From: Bifidobacteriaceae bacterium
Lineage (GTDB): Bacteria; Actinomycetota; Actinomycetes; Actinomycetales; WQXJ01
Assembly (NCBI GenBank): GCA_031266115.1
Contig: JAISBQ010000364.1
Span: 1 to 11,214 of the forward strand
Length of the DNA: 11,214 nt
Direction of reading: 5' to 3'
Shown: in pieces, positions 1 to 6,462 of the stretch
How positions within the stretch are numbered: the stretch's first letter is position 1
Layout: each line of letters opens with the position of its first letter
The notes under the pieces: generated by a model
What the model saw: the letters and a program-made list of their open reading frames with translations, nothing else
Database searches by the model: none
What the model was told of the DNA's origin: nothing
Position numbers and translations under genes: made by a program

Positions 1-746
1 TGGCCTCGGCCGCCCTGGCCGATCTGATCGCCCGGGCCGAAGCCGCCCGCCAAGCGGAGTACACACCCGCAGCCTGGGTCGCATTGGCTGCTGCCCTTGC
101 CTCGGCCAAGGCCGCGGCCAGCGATCCGGGGGCGACGGCGGGCAGCCTGGGCCAGGCGATCGCGTGGCTGTCGATCGCGATGGCGGCCCGGTCTGCGGCG
201 ACTCCCCCTCCGGGCACCAGCGCAAATCAGACCGTCATCACGGTCAAAGCGGGCCAGTCGAAGGTGCGGCTGGTCAAGGGCAAGGGAATCACCGTGCCTG
301 CCTTCGGCTACCTGGCCGTCGGTGGGCGCGCAAAAGTGACCTGGAAGTCCTCCAAGACGGCCGTCGCCACAGTGTCGGCCACCGGGCGCATCACCGCGCG
401 CAAGGCGGGCAAGGCGACTATTACGGCATCGGCGGGGGGCAAGAAGGCGACTATCGCGGTCACGGTGGTGGCGAAGCGCCCGGCCGCGTCCAAGGCCAAG
501 GCGAAGTCGATCACAGCCACGGTGCCACGGTCCATACGGGTGGGCGCCGCCGTCTCGGTCCGGCCCACCTACAAGCCGGCCACCGCGACATCGATCAAGG
601 TCACCTACACCTCATCGCGGCCCACCGTGGCGACAATCGACAAGGCCGGCCGCCTGATCGCCAAGGCGCCCGGACGCACTGCCATCAGGGTGAAGGCCGG
701 TGCCAAGTCGAAGAAGTACACGGTGACGGTCACCGCGGCGCCGTAG
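1..746 (+). CDS. C-terminal part of a FIVAR / Big_2 cell-surface protein (5' truncated by window)
   Basis: The frame is open from base 3 to the TAG at 744-746, giving 247 visible residues; the start lies outside the window. Residues about 1-63 form one Ala-rich helical FIVAR-type unit, recognisable by the EYTPAAW segment followed by a second helix with regular Ala/Leu spacing. Residues about 75-157 and 165-247 are two Big_2 immunoglobulin-like domains, each with the typical pattern of W/Y-x-SS...VATV/I...G+I/L-A-K-G-A/T-I. Such modules build stalks of secreted or wall-bound adhesins and glycan-active enzymes in actinobacteria. The protein stops directly after the second Big_2 strand, with no LPxTG motif, hydrophobic tail or basic anchor, so this end is probably free. 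The catalytic or adhesive part, if any, is upstream and unseen. It converges with the permease gene, 17 bp apart. Confidence 0.85.
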   Translation, partial: ASAALADLIARAEAARQAEYTPAAWVALAAALASAKAAASDPGATAGSLGQAIAWLSIAMAARSAATPPPGTSANQTVITVKAGQSKVRLVKGKGITVPAFGYLAVGGRAKVTWKSSKTAVATVSATGRITARKAGKATITASAGGKKATIAVTVVAKRPAASKAKAKSITATVPRSIRVGAAVSVRPTYKPATATSIKVTYTSSRPTVATIDKAGRLIAKAPGRTAIRVKAGAKSKKYTVTVTAAP

Positions 747-763
747 GCCCCCGCGGCGGCGTC

Positions 764-2095
764 CTAGGAGTGTTGGAGTGCGGCGACCGGGGTGATACGG
801 CTGGCGCGCCACGACGGGTAGAGCCCGGCGAGCGCGCCGACAATCACCCCGATGGCCGGCGAGGCCAAGGAGAGCCGCGGGTCGAGGACCGGGCTCCACG
901 ATTGGAGCATCGACCCGATGAGGACCGCGGCGATTCCGACGGCGCTGCCCAAGAGCCCGCCAATTCCCCCGAGCATGATCGATTCCAGAAGGAATTGACT
1001 GAGGATGTGGCCGGGTTTGGCACCGAGGGCCTGGCGCAAACCAATCTCGCCGGTGCGTTCCATCACGGCCACCAGCGTGGTGTTCGCGATCGCGACACAC
1101 CCGATGATGAGGGCGATCCCGGCGAGGGCGAGCAGGAGCCCGTTCATGGAGGTATCGACATCGTCGGTGATCATGGACCAATCCGGCGGGGCGATGGCGG
1201 TCAAACCCTCGGGATTGTCGGGCCGGAGCTTGAAAGGCGCCTGGATCGAGATCAATCCGGCACCGCCCATGGCCGTGCGGATCAAAGCGCGGGCGGGATC
1301 GGAGGACGATGGCGGGCCGTAGTGATCGATCATGGTGGTGATGGGGACGATGACGGCGTTGCCCAATTCCGGCAACGCACCTCCCTCGGCCATCACTCCG
1401 ACCACGGCATAAGCCGTGTTTCCCACGAAGACGGTGGGGTGGGTCACCACGGAGGCGATTCCGAGCCGTGCGGCGGCCGCGAACCCCAGGACGGCGACGG
1501 GTTGGTGGGTGTCGACATGGAATTGGTCCATCGCGTGCCCAGAAGCCCACTCGGCGCGGGCGGCGGCCAAGGTCCCCGGCTCGGCCCCATAGACCGACAG
1601 GACCGATCCTTCTGATCCTCCGGCGCCGTCGACCTCAGGGCGGATCGATATCGAGGTGAGCTGCGAGGAATACGGCGCCTGGGCGTAAACTCCGGCGTCG
1701 ATCACGCCGTTCAGCTGGCGCATAAGCGGGCCCACCTGGTCGGGGAAGCTGAAGCCGGGCTCGCCGGACACCTCCACTGCGCTATCGACCACCGTCACGG
1801 TCGTGGCCTCCAGCTCGTTGAACGCTGAGGTGATCTGACCGGCCGCTGTGGTGGTCAGCCCGATGATCGCGATGAAGGCTGCGCACCCGAGAATGGTGCC
1901 CGTCATGGTGAGCATCGAGCGGCCTGGCCGCGCCGCGACGGACGCGACCGATTCGCCCAGCGCATCCACGAGCCGAATGCGTGGACGCAATTGGCGTTTG
2001 GCGTCGCGTCGCTGGGCACCGGCGGCTGGGGCGCCGTCCCGCGAGGTGACGCCCTGGTCTGGACTCTCGCGTCCGCGGCGCCGGCGGGGCGTCAT
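764..2095 (-). CDS. MacB/FtsX-type ABC transporter permease
   Basis: This is a 443-residue inner-membrane permease with the MacB topology. A basic cytoplasmic N-terminus (residues 1-55, rich in Arg) precedes TM1 (about 60-85, with LGCAAFIAIIGL). A large extracytoplasmic MacB-PCD-like domain follows (about 86-315), then three C-terminal helices (about 320-343, 368-397 and 410-427). The cytoplasmic coupling segment MERTGEIGLRQALGA at residues 345-359 is the hallmark of FtsX-domain permeases and is where the ATPase docks. The ATG overlaps the ATPase stop (shared ATGA at 2092-2095), which fixes the start and implies translational coupling. Family members work by mechanotransmission rather than a classic substrate tunnel and export peptides, lipoproteins or antibiotics. 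The substrate here is unknown. It is the last gene of the three-gene operon. Confidence 0.93.
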   Translation of the reverse strand: MTPRRRRGRESPDQGVTSRDGAPAAGAQRRDAKRQLRPRIRLVDALGESVASVAARPGRSMLTMTGTILGCAAFIAIIGLTTTAAGQITSAFNELEATTVTVVDSAVEVSGEPGFSFPDQVGPLMRQLNGVIDAGVYAQAPYSSQLTSISIRPEVDGAGGSEGSVLSVYGAEPGTLAAARAEWASGHAMDQFHVDTHQPVAVLGFAAAARLGIASVVTHPTVFVGNTAYAVVGVMAEGGALPELGNAVIVPITTMIDHYGPPSSSDPARALIRTAMGGAGLISIQAPFKLRPDNPEGLTAIAPPDWSMITDDVDTSMNGLLLALAGIALIIGCVAIANTTLVAVMERTGEIGLRQALGAKPGHILSQFLLESIMLGGIGGLLGSAVGIAAVLIGSMLQSWSPVLDPRLSLASPAIGVIVGALAGLYPSWRASRITPVAALQHS

Positions 2096-2841
2096 GGTCG
2101 GATCACCTCGGGGGCACGCCGCCCGGTGGGAGCGCCATCGTCGCGGGGGTGGGTGGCGTCATCGGACACGGTGACCTCACCGTCATGCACGTGTAGGCGG
2201 CGGTGAGCCCTGGCTGCCAAGCCTTCGTCGTGGGTGACCACCACGACGGCCAACCCGTCGGCATGCATCGCCTCGAACAGGTCGATGATCTCGGCCGCAC
2301 GATGGGAATCGAGGTTTCCGGTGGGCTCGTCGCACAGGAGGACCTTGGGCGATCCGGCGAGGGCCCGCGCGATGGCGACGCGCTGGCGTTCTCCACCGGA
2401 CAGACGCGACGGCAGAAAATCGACGCGGTGCGTGAGTCCCACCCTGTCAATTGCGTCGCGCGCCGCGGCATGCCGGCGTGAGCGCGAAAGATGGGAATAC
2501 GTCCCCGTCAATGCCACATTCTCCAGGACGCTGCGATGGTCCATGAGATGGAACGCCTGGAACACAAAGCCGATTCGCGACCCGCGCAACGCGGCCCGCT
2601 GGCGTGGCGCCAAGCGTCCCGTGTCGAATCCGTCCAGCCAATACCGTCCGCTCGTGGGCACATCCAATAGCCCCAGCACGTTCAACAATGTCGATTTCCC
2701 GGACCCGGAGGGCCCCACCACCGCCACGTAATCGCCGCTGGAGATGGCGAGGGTGGCGGGCCGCAAGGCCTCAACCGGGGGCGATCCCGGGTATATCCGC
2801 TCGATGCGATCAAGCTCGATCAACGACCGCTGCGGATTCAC
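2092..2841 (-). CDS. MacB/LolD-type ABC transporter ATP-binding protein
   Basis: This 249-residue cytoplasmic ATPase powers the neighbouring permease. All nucleotide-binding motifs are intact: Walker A GPSGSGKST at 43-51, Q-loop glutamine 95 in FVFQAFHL, signature LSGGERQR at 147-154, Walker B VLLCDEP at 167-173 with catalytic Glu172, the D-loop in the following GNLD, and the switch histidine at 204 in VVTHD. The FQxFHL and EPTGNLD wording is typical of the LolD/MacB/FtsE family. The start is a GTG that overlaps the adaptor stop (GTGA, 2838-2841), and its own stop overlaps the permease ATG. The roughly 25 residues after the last strand (from 225 on) are charged, Arg/Pro/Asp-rich and probably disordered. 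There is no sign of inactivation. Confidence 0.95.
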   Translation of the reverse strand: MNPQRSLIELDRIERIYPGSPPVEALRPATLAISSGDYVAVVGPSGSGKSTLLNVLGLLDVPTSGRYWLDGFDTGRLAPRQRAALRGSRIGFVFQAFHLMDHRSVLENVALTGTYSHLSRSRRHAAARDAIDRVGLTHRVDFLPSRLSGGERQRVAIARALAGSPKVLLCDEPTGNLDSHRAAEIIDLFEAMHADGLAVVVVTHDEGLAARAHRRLHVHDGEVTVSDDATHPRDDGAPTGRRAPEVIRP

Positions 2842-4664
2842 CCCCCGATCACCACCAGCATTCCCGCATCCAGGGTCCCCGGCTGCGTGGGCGTGACCTC
2901 GACCAAGTCCGTGCCGGCCACCCCGGACGTGACCGGGACCCGGCGAAGCTCGGGCTGACCGGACTGGCCGGCATCGTCGGTGGAGTCCTGCGTGGCGCCA
3001 GGGCCGTCCACCACGATGACGGACAACTCTCCGGCCGAATCGGAACTGATGGCGCCCTGCGGCACCCCCAACACCTCACCGGCGGTGGCTGCTTCCACGA
3101 AAGTCACCTTGATGTTTACCCCCGCCAGTCCCACGTCCACCACGTCATCGGGGGCGATCACCACGTCGACGGCGCTGGTGCCGTCGCTCGCAGGGACCAC
3201 CGAGACCACGGCCCCGGCCTGGAGCGCGCCATCGGGCATCGACAGTTCCACCACGCTGCCCTCGGCCACCACACCGGTCCCGACGCCGGCCAGCCCCGAC
3301 ACCTTGACCACGAGGTCCGAGGGCGTCAGCGTCACGAGCACCGCGGGCACGGTGAACCCCACCGAGGAAGCCACCCCGGTGACGGTGGCCGGCAGCTGTG
3401 GCGCAAAGGCAATCTCCGCGCGAGGCGCCACCGAGCCAATCCGGGCCGCCGCTCGCTCCTTGGCGCGTTGGGCGTCCGTGACGGTGGCCTTCGCCTCGTC
3501 CACCTGGTCTTCGGCGCGCTTGACCTCCGTCTTGGCCATGGTCAGTGCGCGCTCGGCCGCCTCGATGGCCTCCTTGGCGGCCGCGAACTGGGAGGAGGTG
3601 GGTAGCGGCGGTGCGCTTGCCAACGCCTCGTCGATCGCATCGGCCAAAGATGTGGACGATGTCGTTCCCGCCCCCGCGCCGCCGCTGCCACTGGCGCCTC
3701 CGGTGGCGTTCCCGCCCGTGGCGCCAGTGTCTGGTGTCGAACCGCCCGCCGCAGCCGCAGCTGCTGCGGCTTGGGCAGCAGCGTGGGCGGCCGCCGCCTG
3801 CGCCTTGGTCCACTCATCAACCGCCTTGGCTCTCGCCTTTTCGCGCGCGGCCGTCGCCTCGGTGCGTTCGGTGCGCAGATCCTCCAGGGCGCGCTTGGCC
3901 GCGGCGAGGCCGCTGCGGGCAGACGCGACCGCATCGCGCGCCCCGGTCACGCCCTGCCTCGCTGTGGTGACGCCGTCGCGGGCGGTGTCGATGGCCTGGT
4001 CCGCGGCGATGAGCGTGTCATCGTCGGTGCCCACACCCTCGTCGGTGGCCGGAGCCGGATAGCCGGCCTTGGCATACAGCCTGGTCACAGCGGTGCTGGT
4101 GGCCTGGTCGAACACGCCATCTCCGGCGCCGGAATACAGACCGAGGCGACCGAGGGCGTCTTGGAGTTGGGTGACATCGCCGCCCGTCATCCCCGGACGC
4201 AGGTCCCGTGTCAGGGGCACGGGCCCGCGGAGCACGATGAGAGGCCGTTCGGAGACCTCGATCGGCACCTCTCCCTCGTCAACGGCGTCGCCGACGGCAA
4301 CAAAGGTGTCCGTCAACACGCCGTCGCTCCCGCCGCCATCGTCCACCTGGCCCCCGCCCGGCATGATGACCTCGAAGCCGGGGTTCGGTGCCGATTCTCC
4401 GGAGCTCCACCCGCCGGCCGCCGCGACGTTCACCTGCTCAGACGGAACCAGATCGCCACGTGCGATGACAGTCTTCTCGATCCGCTGGCGTACCACCTCC
4501 GCGGTGATCAGCGAGGCCGCCGGCGGTTCGGCATCGGCGGCCACCTCGGCGGGAGACCGGATGAACCGACCCGCGACAAACCCGCCCGCGGTCAGCGCAA
4601 CAGCCAGCGCGGAAACCACCGCCAACCACGCCCCACGCTTCATCGAATGCCCATTCTGGCCCAC
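2838..4664 (-). CDS. HlyD/MacA-like efflux adaptor with peptidoglycan-binding domain and coiled-coil hairpin
   Basis: This 608-residue membrane-anchored adaptor is the first gene of the ABC operon. An N-terminal signal anchor lies at about 11-34. A half-barrel segment (about 50-150) is followed by a PG_binding_1-like domain at 155-205 (RPGMTGGDVTQLQDAL then GDGVFDQATSTAV). Two long Ala/Lys/Glu-rich helices (about 217-303 and 341-410) are joined by a 37-residue Gly/Ser/Thr loop. The beta-rich C-terminal part (411-608) corresponds to the barrel and membrane-proximal domains. The peptidoglycan-binding module suggests the adaptor tethers the exporter to the wall; the domains show this and the role is inferred. 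The start is uncertain: the GTG at 4664 gives 608 residues, while the ATG at 4643 (MKRGAW...) gives 601 and a more typical signal-anchor start. Neither has a strong ribosome-binding site. The stop overlaps the ATPase start. Confidence 0.88.
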   Translation of the reverse strand: MGQNGHSMKRGAWLAVVSALAVALTAGGFVAGRFIRSPAEVAADAEPPAASLITAEVVRQRIEKTVIARGDLVPSEQVNVAAAGGWSSGESAPNPGFEVIMPGGGQVDDGGGSDGVLTDTFVAVGDAVDEGEVPIEVSERPLIVLRGPVPLTRDLRPGMTGGDVTQLQDALGRLGLYSGAGDGVFDQATSTAVTRLYAKAGYPAPATDEGVGTDDDTLIAADQAIDTARDGVTTARQGVTGARDAVASARSGLAAAKRALEDLRTERTEATAAREKARAKAVDEWTKAQAAAAHAAAQAAAAAAAAGGSTPDTGATGGNATGGASGSGGAGAGTTSSTSLADAIDEALASAPPLPTSSQFAAAKEAIEAAERALTMAKTEVKRAEDQVDEAKATVTDAQRAKERAAARIGSVAPRAEIAFAPQLPATVTGVASSVGFTVPAVLVTLTPSDLVVKVSGLAGVGTGVVAEGSVVELSMPDGALQAGAVVSVVPASDGTSAVDVVIAPDDVVDVGLAGVNIKVTFVEAATAGEVLGVPQGAISSDSAGELSVIVVDGPGATQDSTDDAGQSGQPELRRVPVTSGVAGTDLVEVTPTQPGTLDAGMLVVIGG

Positions 4665-5074
4665 ACACTGAGTGCCCGATCCTCACGCGGCCGCATTGGC
4701 ACACGTGCGCGGGCAACCGTCACAGCGTCGTTGCTCGAGCCTCTCGGGTGCACGGCGACCATCCTCCCACTCCCCCGCAGCACGCCGGACCGTCTAGGGC
4801 CGGGGTGGCGCCCGCGATGGATGGGCTACGGCGGCCTCGCTCGCCCCTGGCTCGGCTCTTGGATGGACAGACGGACTGAACATAACAATCAGGCCACAAT
4901 TCGCAGCCGTCAGGATACCCCCGGGGACAATGATCGACGCAGACCTCTCGGTAAAAGTGTCGCTGACGATAGTCACTGTGAGGAAACAAGAGGTGACCAG
5001 GAGCCCTAGCCATCGATGTCGCCGTCGGACAGTCCCGGTGACAACTCCCTCCGAGTGGAAGGATTATCCAATGT

Positions 5075-5091
5075 CCTCCCAAGATGGGAGG
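5075..5091. repeat. Small perfect hairpin
   Basis: CCTCCCA, a 3-base loop AGA, then TGGGAGG gives a perfect 7-bp stem. There is no T-run on either side, so a simple intrinsic terminator is not supported. The position inside the gene-free gap is compatible with a regulatory or remnant structure. Confidence 0.45.
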
Positions 5092-5142
5092 TGAGCCGGT
5101 GGCTCTTGCGTCAGTGGCGTCCCTGATCGACTGTGAAGGCGG

Positions 5143-5177
5143 GCCGAAACTGAGGCTGCTCCAGCCCCTGTTTCGGC
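5143..5177. repeat. Two-step inverted repeat (stem-loop) in the gene-free gap
   Basis: The outer arms GCCGAAAC (5143-5150) and GTTTCGGC (5170-5177) are perfect complements. Inside them GGCTG (5154-5158) and CAGCC (5162-5166) form a second stem with a CTC loop. The combined structure is a stable 8+5 bp stem with a small internal loop. No T-tract follows. It may be a terminator of a lost gene or a palindromic intergenic element; it resembles in style the stem-loops at 6390-6450 and 8411-8461. Confidence 0.5.
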
Positions 5178-5356
5178 AGGTCAGCGCGCTGCAGCGGATC
5201 CAGTGCCGGTCGAACTCGCGAATAGCCCATCGACTGGATCTCTCGGAAATCCGCGTGGCAGCTTGCCCGCGGTCCGGTCGCCCCGCGCCGCCCCAGACTC
5301 CTCGGGAGGCGCATTGGTCCATTCATGATTGACGGATAACCGAAAGGTGTTTTCGC

Positions 5357-5437
5357 ATGACGAAGATGAAGTTCATCGCTGTGGCGGCCGCGGCCGGACT
5401 GGCGATCACGGGGCTCACCGCTTCCCGATGTCGTTAG
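5357..5437 (+). pseudogene. 26-codon signal-peptide ORF, probable remnant of a secreted protein or lipoprotein
   Basis: An ATG at 5357 follows AAAGGTG at 5343-5349 with good spacing. The 26 residues begin MTKMKF, continue with a hydrophobic Ala/Leu/Ile core (about residues 6-20) and end ...TASRCR before TAG at 5435-5437. This is a complete n-region and h-region with nothing after the cleavage zone. A functional secreted product of this length is unlikely, so a gene cut short by deletion is the simplest reading. The leader CGAAAGGT before it recurs as CGAAAGGT at 5441-5448 before the next lipoprotein gene, which suggests two related tandem genes, one of which lost its body. A genuine tiny membrane peptide cannot be excluded. 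Confidence 0.45.
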
Positions 5438-5455
5438 TCACGAAAGGTTGTGGAG

Positions 5456-5911
5456 ATGTTTCTGGGTAGGATGTGTCAGTGCGTAGCGATTTTCGGTGCT
5501 TTGCTTTGCGTGAGCGGGCTTGTTGGCTGCAGTGATGGAACGGCTCTTCGCGACGAGGCCATTGCGGCCCCGAGTGAGAAGAGCGCTCTGGTCCTCCTTG
5601 ATGAGGCGATGGGCGGGGGGTACGACGGCAATGAACTCGTGAGGGATGCGTCGGTGATGTTGGCTGAGCGCTGCATGGCTGAGCAGGGGTTTGGGGGGTT
5701 TACCCCACCTGGTGGTGGCGGTATTACAGGTGATTTCGATGCGTGGAGAGCGGTGGAGCTGGCCTATTGGTGGGGGGTTTCGCAGGCGAAATATGGCGCT
5801 GAATTCGGGTATCGGCCACTTCCAATGAAAGACTTCTTGACGGTGACGACCAACACGGGCCCCCCGTGCCCGCTGGGTACCAGGAAGCATACTCTGGTTC
5901 CGACGGGATGA
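5456..5911 (+). CDS. Lipoprotein, N-terminal piece of a frameshifted gene
   Basis: The ATG at 5456 is preferred over the GTG at 5450 because AAAGG (5443-5447) sits 8 bases before it. The product starts with a hydrophobic leader ending in a lipobox, LVGC (SGLVGCSDG), so it should be lipidated at that Cys and held on the outer face of the membrane. The mature part contains ERCMAEQGFGGFTPP and an AYWWGV aromatic cluster. Beyond TNTGPP (codons to about 5865) the frame runs into an unrelated tail (CPLGTRKHTLVPTG) and stops at 5911, while the conserved-looking sequence continues in the frame starting at 5866. Codon use is less GC-rich than in the flanking operons, hinting at a different origin. I recognise the style of a widespread actinobacterial hypothetical lipoprotein but no specific function. 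Confidence 0.7.
   Translation: MFLGRMCQCVAIFGALLCVSGLVGCSDGTALRDEAIAAPSEKSALVLLDEAMGGGYDGNELVRDASVMLAERCMAEQGFGGFTPPGGGGITGDFDAWRAVELAYWWGVSQAKYGAEFGYRPLPMKDFLTVTTNTGPPCPLGTRKHTLVPTG
5857..5865 (+). other. Frameshift point: GGG followed by six C, in-phase X XXY YYZ heptamer
   Basis: In the upstream frame the codons are ACG GGC CCC CCG. G5857 plus GGC CCC forms the pattern G GGC CCC, which fits X XXY YYZ in the correct phase. A -1 slip there, or one additional C in the run 5860-5865, gives TNTGPPVPAGYQEA and restores the lipoprotein. I see only a weak 4-bp hairpin (CTGG/CCAG) downstream and no internal Shine-Dalgarno-like stimulator, so mutation or sequencing error is more likely than programmed slippage. 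Confidence 0.5.
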
Positions 5912-6369
5912 GCGGCTGCATCGGCGAGGCGACGGCCCAGATCAACGAGGGGACACCCGTTACTGTGGAGGAGATGAACGTCATTAGTGGGGAGGTTGAG
6001 GCCGCCATAGACCGAGCAACGCGCGCGAGCGCTGAGATACAGGATGCTTCTGAGCGATGGAGCGGGTGTATGGCCAATGAGGGGTATGTCTTCGAGAACC
6101 CTCATGAGGCATTCGCTGAGTATGTCTCTTTTCCTGATGGGGTGTTTGCTGGGGTGTATGTGTCCCCGAGCGCGACCGAAGACGAGAAGCGGCAGGCCGA
6201 GATTGACGGGGGTTGCAAGGAAGAGACGGGCTTTTGGGCGGCCCGAGATGTCGCAGAGGCGGCAGCGGAGGAATCTGTCGCTGTGTCGATGCGCGCGGAA
6301 GCCGAAGCAGTCGGCGAGGCTCACGCGGTCATGATCGCCAACGCGCTGAAAGCACTGGAATCAAACTAA
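5866..6369 (+). CDS. Lipoprotein, C-terminal piece of the same frameshifted gene
   Basis: This frame (GTG at 5866, no ribosome-binding site) carries on the lipoprotein: PAGYQEAYSGSDGMSGC, then SGCMANEGYVFENPHEAF, DGGCKEETGFW and a Glu/Ala-rich amphipathic helix to the TAA at 6367-6369. The SGCMANEGYVF motif echoes ERCMAEQGFGGF in the first piece, as expected for one protein with a repeated Cys-Met-x3-Gly-aromatic motif. Joining the pieces through one extra C in the C6 run gives about 303 residues with four Cys besides the lipidated one. The lack of a start signal argues against independent translation. Function is unknown. Confidence 0.65.
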   Translation: MPAGYQEAYSGSDGMSGCIGEATAQINEGTPVTVEEMNVISGEVEAAIDRATRASAEIQDASERWSGCMANEGYVFENPHEAFAEYVSFPDGVFAGVYVSPSATEDEKRQAEIDGGCKEETGFWAARDVAEAAAEESVAVSMRAEAEAVGEAHAVMIANALKALESN

Positions 6370-6389
6370 CGCGAAAGCCCCTGCAGATC

Positions 6390-6450
6390 GCCGAGTTTCA
6401 GGTCTGGGGCCCGAAGCGGGCCACGGGAGTCCGCAAAGGTGAAACTCGGC
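6390..6450. terminator. Inverted-repeat, probably bidirectional terminator between convergent genes
   Basis: The arms GCCGAGTTTCA (6390-6400) and TGAAACTCGGC (6440-6450) are perfect 11-bp complements. They enclose a second perfect stem, GGCCCG (6408-6413) with CGGGCC (6417-6422) and loop AAG. The element lies between the lipoprotein stop (6369) and the YcaO stop (6463), where convergent transcripts must end. There is no long T-tract, which is common for high-GC terminators. The large nested loop is unusual, so a different role as a palindromic repeat remains possible. Confidence 0.55.
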
Positions 6451-6462
6451 CGGTGGTCCCGG

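Larger units (their letters stand above)
4665..5356. other. 692-bp intergenic region between divergent units, no convincing gene
   Basis: This stretch must hold the promoter of the minus-strand ABC operon and that of the plus-strand small ORF/lipoprotein unit, but I see no clear -35/-10 pair on either strand. Open frames here (for example 4720-5322 minus, 5084-5332 plus) read as Arg/Ser/Cys-rich nonsense without recognisable motifs. One 60-residue minus frame (4794-4976, GTG start) has a short hydrophobic stretch around IIVPGGILTAANCGLIVMF but no ribosome-binding site and no recognisable family. Two small inverted repeats (5075-5091, 5143-5177) are listed separately. The region could be the scar of decayed genes. 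Confidence 0.5.

Noticed and set aside
164..1615. Long plus-strand open frame of 483 codons
   Set aside because: It is the shadow of the surface protein and then of the antisense of the permease; the product is Gly/Arg/His/Asp-rich nonsense, while the permease on the other strand has clear FtsX features.
764..4664. ABC exporter as the dedicated exporter of the TOMM product
   Set aside because: It is separated from the TOMM genes by about 1.8 kb of unrelated and decayed genes, forms its own operon, and has the general MacAB design; nothing in the sequence links the two.
3771..5009. 412-codon plus-strand frame running into the intergenic gap
   Set aside because: Most of it is antisense to the adaptor coiled coil, and the remaining part shows no motif or proper start.
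4720..5322. 200-codon minus-strand frame in the gene-free gap
   Set aside because: Cys/Arg/Ser-rich composition without domain signature, start signal or context; long random frames are expected in high-GC DNA.
5866..6369. Independent gene starting at the GTG at 5866
   Set aside because: There is no ribosome-binding site, the GTG lies inside the upstream reading frame, and the sequence continues the upstream lipoprotein with matching Cys-Met motifs; a frameshift explains it better.
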